Assembly (NCBI GenBank): GCA_021648365.1
Contig: JAKISY010000047.1
Location: 1 to 35,697 of the forward strand
Direction: 5' to 3'
Length of the DNA: 35,697 nt
Origin: Verrucomicrobiales bacterium
Lineage (GTDB): Bacteria; Verrucomicrobiota; Verrucomicrobiia; Verrucomicrobiales; DEV007
This document shows positions 33,402 through 35,697 of the stretch, one piece after another; within the stretch, counting starts at the first letter, position 1; every line of letters begins with the position of its first letter. The notes beneath the pieces were generated by a model. It did not search any database. It saw nothing but the letters and a program-made list of their open reading frames with translations, and was not told the DNA's origin. The position numbers were made by a program, and so were the translations under genes.

Positions 33402-34301
33402 TTAGTTCCTTGCTTCTCCTTCCTCTGCCATGCGACAAGCTCGGATCGTATTTGCCATCAGCATCGCGATCGTCATCACCCCCACCCCTCCTGGTACGGG
33501 CGTGATCGCCGCGCACTTAGGCGCTACCTTGGCAAAATCCACATCGCCCACCAAGCGGTAACCTCGCTTAGCACTGGCATCATCCACTCGGTTGATACCC
33601 ACATCGATCACCACCGCTCCATCTTTGATAAAATCCTCAGTCACAAAACCTGGACGCCCAATCGCTGCTACCAAAATATCTGCTTCACTCGCCACCTGCG
33701 CTAAATTCTCCGTCCGTGAATGGGCAATCGTCACCGTAGCATTGCCCCCCTCGCCTTTTTGCAGCAACAGCAAGCCCAGCGATTTGCCCACTAGCAAACT
33801 GCGCCCAATGATAACTACCTTCTTGCCACTGATACCCATGCCATTCTCGATCAACATGCGCTGACAGCCCAAAGGCGTGCAAGGCGCAAAGCCCGTGGCA
33901 TCATCCATCGCCAGTTTACCGATATTGATCGGATGCAAGCCGTCCACATCTTTAGCTGGTGAGATTTTCATAATCACAGCATCCTCGTCAAGATGACTAG
34001 GCAAAGGCAACTGCACCAAAATGCCATGAATCGCCGGATCTGCATTCAGCTTTTCAATCTGAGCGATCAAAACTTCCTGAGTCGCATCTTCCGGCAATTC
34101 GATCTTCACCGAGTGCAAACCCAGCTCCTGGCACTTGCGCTCCTTCGATCCCACATAAGCGCGCGAAGCAGGATCATCCCCCACCAGCACCACCGCCAAG
34201 CCTGGTAGATGCCCCTGAGCTTTCAAAACTTGAAGTTCTTGCAAACACTCTACATACACTTTTTCCGCGATGGCGTTCCCTCTTATTTCTATAGTATCCA
34301 T
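33402..34301 (-). CDS. folD: Bifunctional methylene-THF dehydrogenase/methenyl-THF cyclohydrolase
   Basis: FolD interconverts 5,10-methylene-THF and 10-formyl-THF in one-carbon metabolism. The 299-residue product has LAVVLVGDDPASRAYVGSKERKC (about 35-57, with Tyr49 and Lys53 of the active site), HGILVQLPLP, KDVDGLHPINIG (about 121-132) and the C-terminal PGGVGVMTIAMLMANT segment. The NADP site is VVIIGRSLLVGKSLGLLL. Length is normal. It is 20 bp downstream of the acyltransferase gene, so probably co-transcribed. No Shine-Dalgarno sequence at the ATG. Confidence 0.96.
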   Translation of the reverse strand: MDTIEIRGNAIAEKVYVECLQELQVLKAQGHLPGLAVVLVGDDPASRAYVGSKERKCQELGLHSVKIELPEDATQEVLIAQIEKLNADPAIHGILVQLPLPSHLDEDAVIMKISPAKDVDGLHPINIGKLAMDDATGFAPCTPLGCQRMLIENGMGISGKKVVIIGRSLLVGKSLGLLLLQKGEGGNATVTIAHSRTENLAQVASEADILVAAIGRPGFVTEDFIKDGAVVIDVGINRVDDASAKRGYRLVGDVDFAKVAPKCAAITPVPGGVGVMTIAMLMANTIRACRMAEEGEARN

Positions 34302-34321
34302 GATTGCAGCTGATTTAATGC

Positions 34322-34969
34322 TTACTTGCCACTCAAAACTTTTTCAATGCGTAATCTTTCCTGTTCAAACTCTTCAGCGTCAAGGTCAGACTTGATCGAT
34401 TCATACGGACCTAGCGTGATCACCACCTTAGAAAAAGGTTTCGGTATCCTAAAGCTATCCCAAGACTTGAGTTCCCAGCAATTTTGAAAGTCCATCAAAA
34501 GCGGGAAAATATCCGCTCCCGTTTTTTGTGCTAATTTAATAACACCTGGCTGCAAGCGATAACACGGGCCTCGCGGGCCATCAGGAGTCAGCACCACATC
34601 GCGACCACCTCGGACCCATCTCATCAACTCCACCATCGCCTGAGCGCCGCGTCTAGAACTCGATCCCCGCACCGACGAGATCCCGAAATTACGCAGCGTT
34701 TCCGAAAGCACCGCGCCATCTTTACTAGCGCTGGACAACACCGCACCGGCGCGATTACTAAAATGTTTTCGATAGAGCCAGGGCATCACCATGATTTGAT
34801 TGTGCCAAAGAGCCCAGATCAATCCCTGTGAAGGTTGCTTTTTTAAAATGCCACATCGGTCATCCACATGGATTCTCAAAGTAAAGGACAGTAACCTAAG
34901 CACCATCGCGAATAGCTTACCCACCAACCACGTTTTGAACGATAAATCTGCTGGTTTCTCTGGCTTCAT
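34322..34969 (-). CDS. Lysophospholipid acyltransferase family protein (DUF374)
   Basis: DUF374 (PF04028) proteins are membrane-associated acyltransferases near lipid A/KDO genes in many Gram-negative bacteria. The 215-residue product has a membrane-associating N-terminal helix (about 12-35), ALWHNQIMVMPW (53-64), SASKDGAVLSE (80-90) and TPDGPRGP (128-135), the three family motifs. The canonical acyltransferase HxxxxD is not visible in exact form; this is normal in DUF374. The substrate is probably a lipid A precursor or a lysophospholipid. It lies between the xylulokinase-like gene and folD, with 24- and 20-bp gaps. No Shine-Dalgarno sequence. Confidence 0.88.
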   Translation of the reverse strand: MKPEKPADLSFKTWLVGKLFAMVLRLLSFTLRIHVDDRCGILKKQPSQGLIWALWHNQIMVMPWLYRKHFSNRAGAVLSSASKDGAVLSETLRNFGISSVRGSSSRRGAQAMVELMRWVRGGRDVVLTPDGPRGPCYRLQPGVIKLAQKTGADIFPLLMDFQNCWELKSWDSFRIPKPFSKVVITLGPYESIKSDLDAEEFEQERLRIEKVLSGK

Positions 34970-34993
34970 ATTACAATATTATTCTATCTATCT

Positions 34994-35697
34994 TTAAAGT
35001 AAGCCCGCTTGTTTTAAACACAGCGTCAGTTTTATTTGGCAGTTTAATTTCTCCTCATAAAACTCCACCCATTGTGGCTCCGGCTGACAGCGGGTGCTTT
35101 CATCTAGCTTCACCAAGCGATCCGTCAAGCTGACATAGCTATCATCTCCACCATTCTCCCTGAGCACCAACTGCGCAACCTGAATTGCCGCGCCTAAACC
35201 AGCCCCTTCCGCCGTCGCCAGTGCGACCACCGACACCCCAAACACGTTAGCTGCAATCTGACGCCACGCAGCACTGTTGCTACCGCCACCCGTCATGCGA
35301 ATCTCACTCGGACTCATCCCTAACTCGCGAAACCGCTTCAACCCATAAGCCAATCCCAAAGTCGCCCCCTCCATCGCCGCTCGCCCGACATTGCCAGCCG
35401 TCATATTCTCCACCGTCAGACCGTGAATCACCCCGCTAGCATCAGGCAGATTAGGAGTGCGCTCGCCTGTCAGATAGGGCAAAAATTGCAAACCCTGCGC
35501 CCCCGGCTGCGTCGCTAGGATTTGCGCCTCCAGCTCATCCAGCTCCCAGCCAAACATCGCCCGCACCTGCTCCGTCACCACCGTCACGTTCATCACACAG
35601 ACCAGTGGCAACCACTGATCCGCACTATCACAAAATGCTGCAATCTCCCCTTTAGCATCGATCACTGACGAGTCCATGCACCCATAGAGCGTGCCAG
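34994..35697 (-). CDS. FGGY carbohydrate kinase, C-terminal part (xylulokinase-like), 5' end outside window
   Basis: The frame is open to the window edge, so only about 234 C-terminal residues are visible. The C-terminal FGGY domain shows FLPYLTGERTPNLPDASG, then GHRxEGATLGLAYGLKRF-like (AAMEGATLGLAYG), and RMTGGGSNSAAWRQIAANVFG, the nucleotide-binding part of FGGY kinases, followed by GAGLGAAIQVAQ. The sequence is closest in my judgement to xylulokinase (XylB), which phosphorylates D-xylulose, although L-ribulokinase or glycerol kinase cannot be ruled out from this half. xylA is not visible. The C-terminus ends with CQIKLTLCLKQAGLL, less conserved. Same strand as the acyltransferase, 24 bp away. 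Confidence 0.85.
   Translation of the reverse strand, partial: GTLYGCMDSSVIDAKGEIAAFCDSADQWLPLVCVMNVTVVTEQVRAMFGWELDELEAQILATQPGAQGLQFLPYLTGERTPNLPDASGVIHGLTVENMTAGNVGRAAMEGATLGLAYGLKRFRELGMSPSEIRMTGGGSNSAAWRQIAANVFGVSVVALATAEGAGLGAAIQVAQLVLRENGGDDSYVSLTDRLVKLDESTRCQPEPQWVEFYEEKLNCQIKLTLCLKQAGLL

Noticed and set aside
1..35697. CRISPR arrays, insertion sequences, att sites, phage or defence islands
   Set aside because: No regularly spaced direct repeats, transposase, integrase or restriction motifs were seen in any frame.

Overview
The window looks like a stretch of ordinary chromosome from a member of the PVC superphylum, most probably Verrucomicrobiota (order Verrucomicrobiales is my best guess, by gene style and not by database match). 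The pointers are a PVC-type haem-binding membrane dehydrogenase, relics of a DUF1553/DUF1501 gene pair, an NHL-repeat protein fused to a serine hydrolase, a BamD-like/LptE pair followed by rsmI, large Ser/Pro-rich zinc-ribbon membrane proteins, and start codons that almost never have a Shine-Dalgarno sequence. The cell has a Gram-negative type envelope (Skp, BamD-like, LptE, LptA-like, LPLAT acyltransferase). I see no phage, insertion sequence, CRISPR array, rRNA or plasmid module.

Layout. 1-2.7 kb: the 3' part of mutL (endonuclease-type) and an AI-2E family permease. 2.7-8.3 kb: a 748-residue zinc-ribbon/transmembrane protein and an NHL-hydrolase fusion (both minus), then a plus-strand membrane protein of unknown function. 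8.3-10.4 kb: rplI-dnaB, minus strand, with a clear intrinsic terminator between them. 10.6-10.93 kb: a deletion scar in which a DUF1553 fragment is joined directly to the last codons of a DUF1501 gene. 11.0-13.3 kb: a Skp/OmpH chaperone with its terminator, a di-haem cytochrome c peroxidase, and a lone prepilin-like gene. 13.5-16.8 kb: a SWIM-SNF2 helicase, divergent across a palindrome-rich promoter region from an envelope block at 17.0-19.0 kb (BamD-like TPR protein, LptE).

19.1-24.3 kb: four overlapping plus-strand genes (rsmI, a sugar isomerase/epimerase-like TIM barrel, a GtrA-family membrane protein, a PVC cytochrome dehydrogenase). 24.3-25.2 kb: an LptA-like exported protein and an S4-domain RNA-binding protein (minus). 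25.3-26.7 kb: an internally deleted PQQ-type beta-propeller gene overlapping a PAS-AraC regulator. 26.7-35.7 kb: everything is on the minus strand, in transcription order xylulokinase-like (cut by the window), LPLAT acyltransferase, folD, a 348-bp gap with degenerate repeats, tRNA-Pro(GGG), argC, argJ, argB, argD, argF and an SGNH esterase lipoprotein.

The arg cluster supplies every step from glutamate to citrulline through the cyclic acetyl pathway: ArgJ transfers acetyl from acetylornithine to glutamate, ArgB and ArgC phosphorylate and reduce, ArgD transaminates, ArgF carbamoylates. The tRNA-Pro gene ends only 14 nt before argC, so the two are probably read from one promoter. Two separate loci (10.6-10.93 kb and 25.3-25.95 kb) carry internal deletions in planctomycete/verrucomicrobial catabolic gene families, which suggests that this lineage is shedding such genes.
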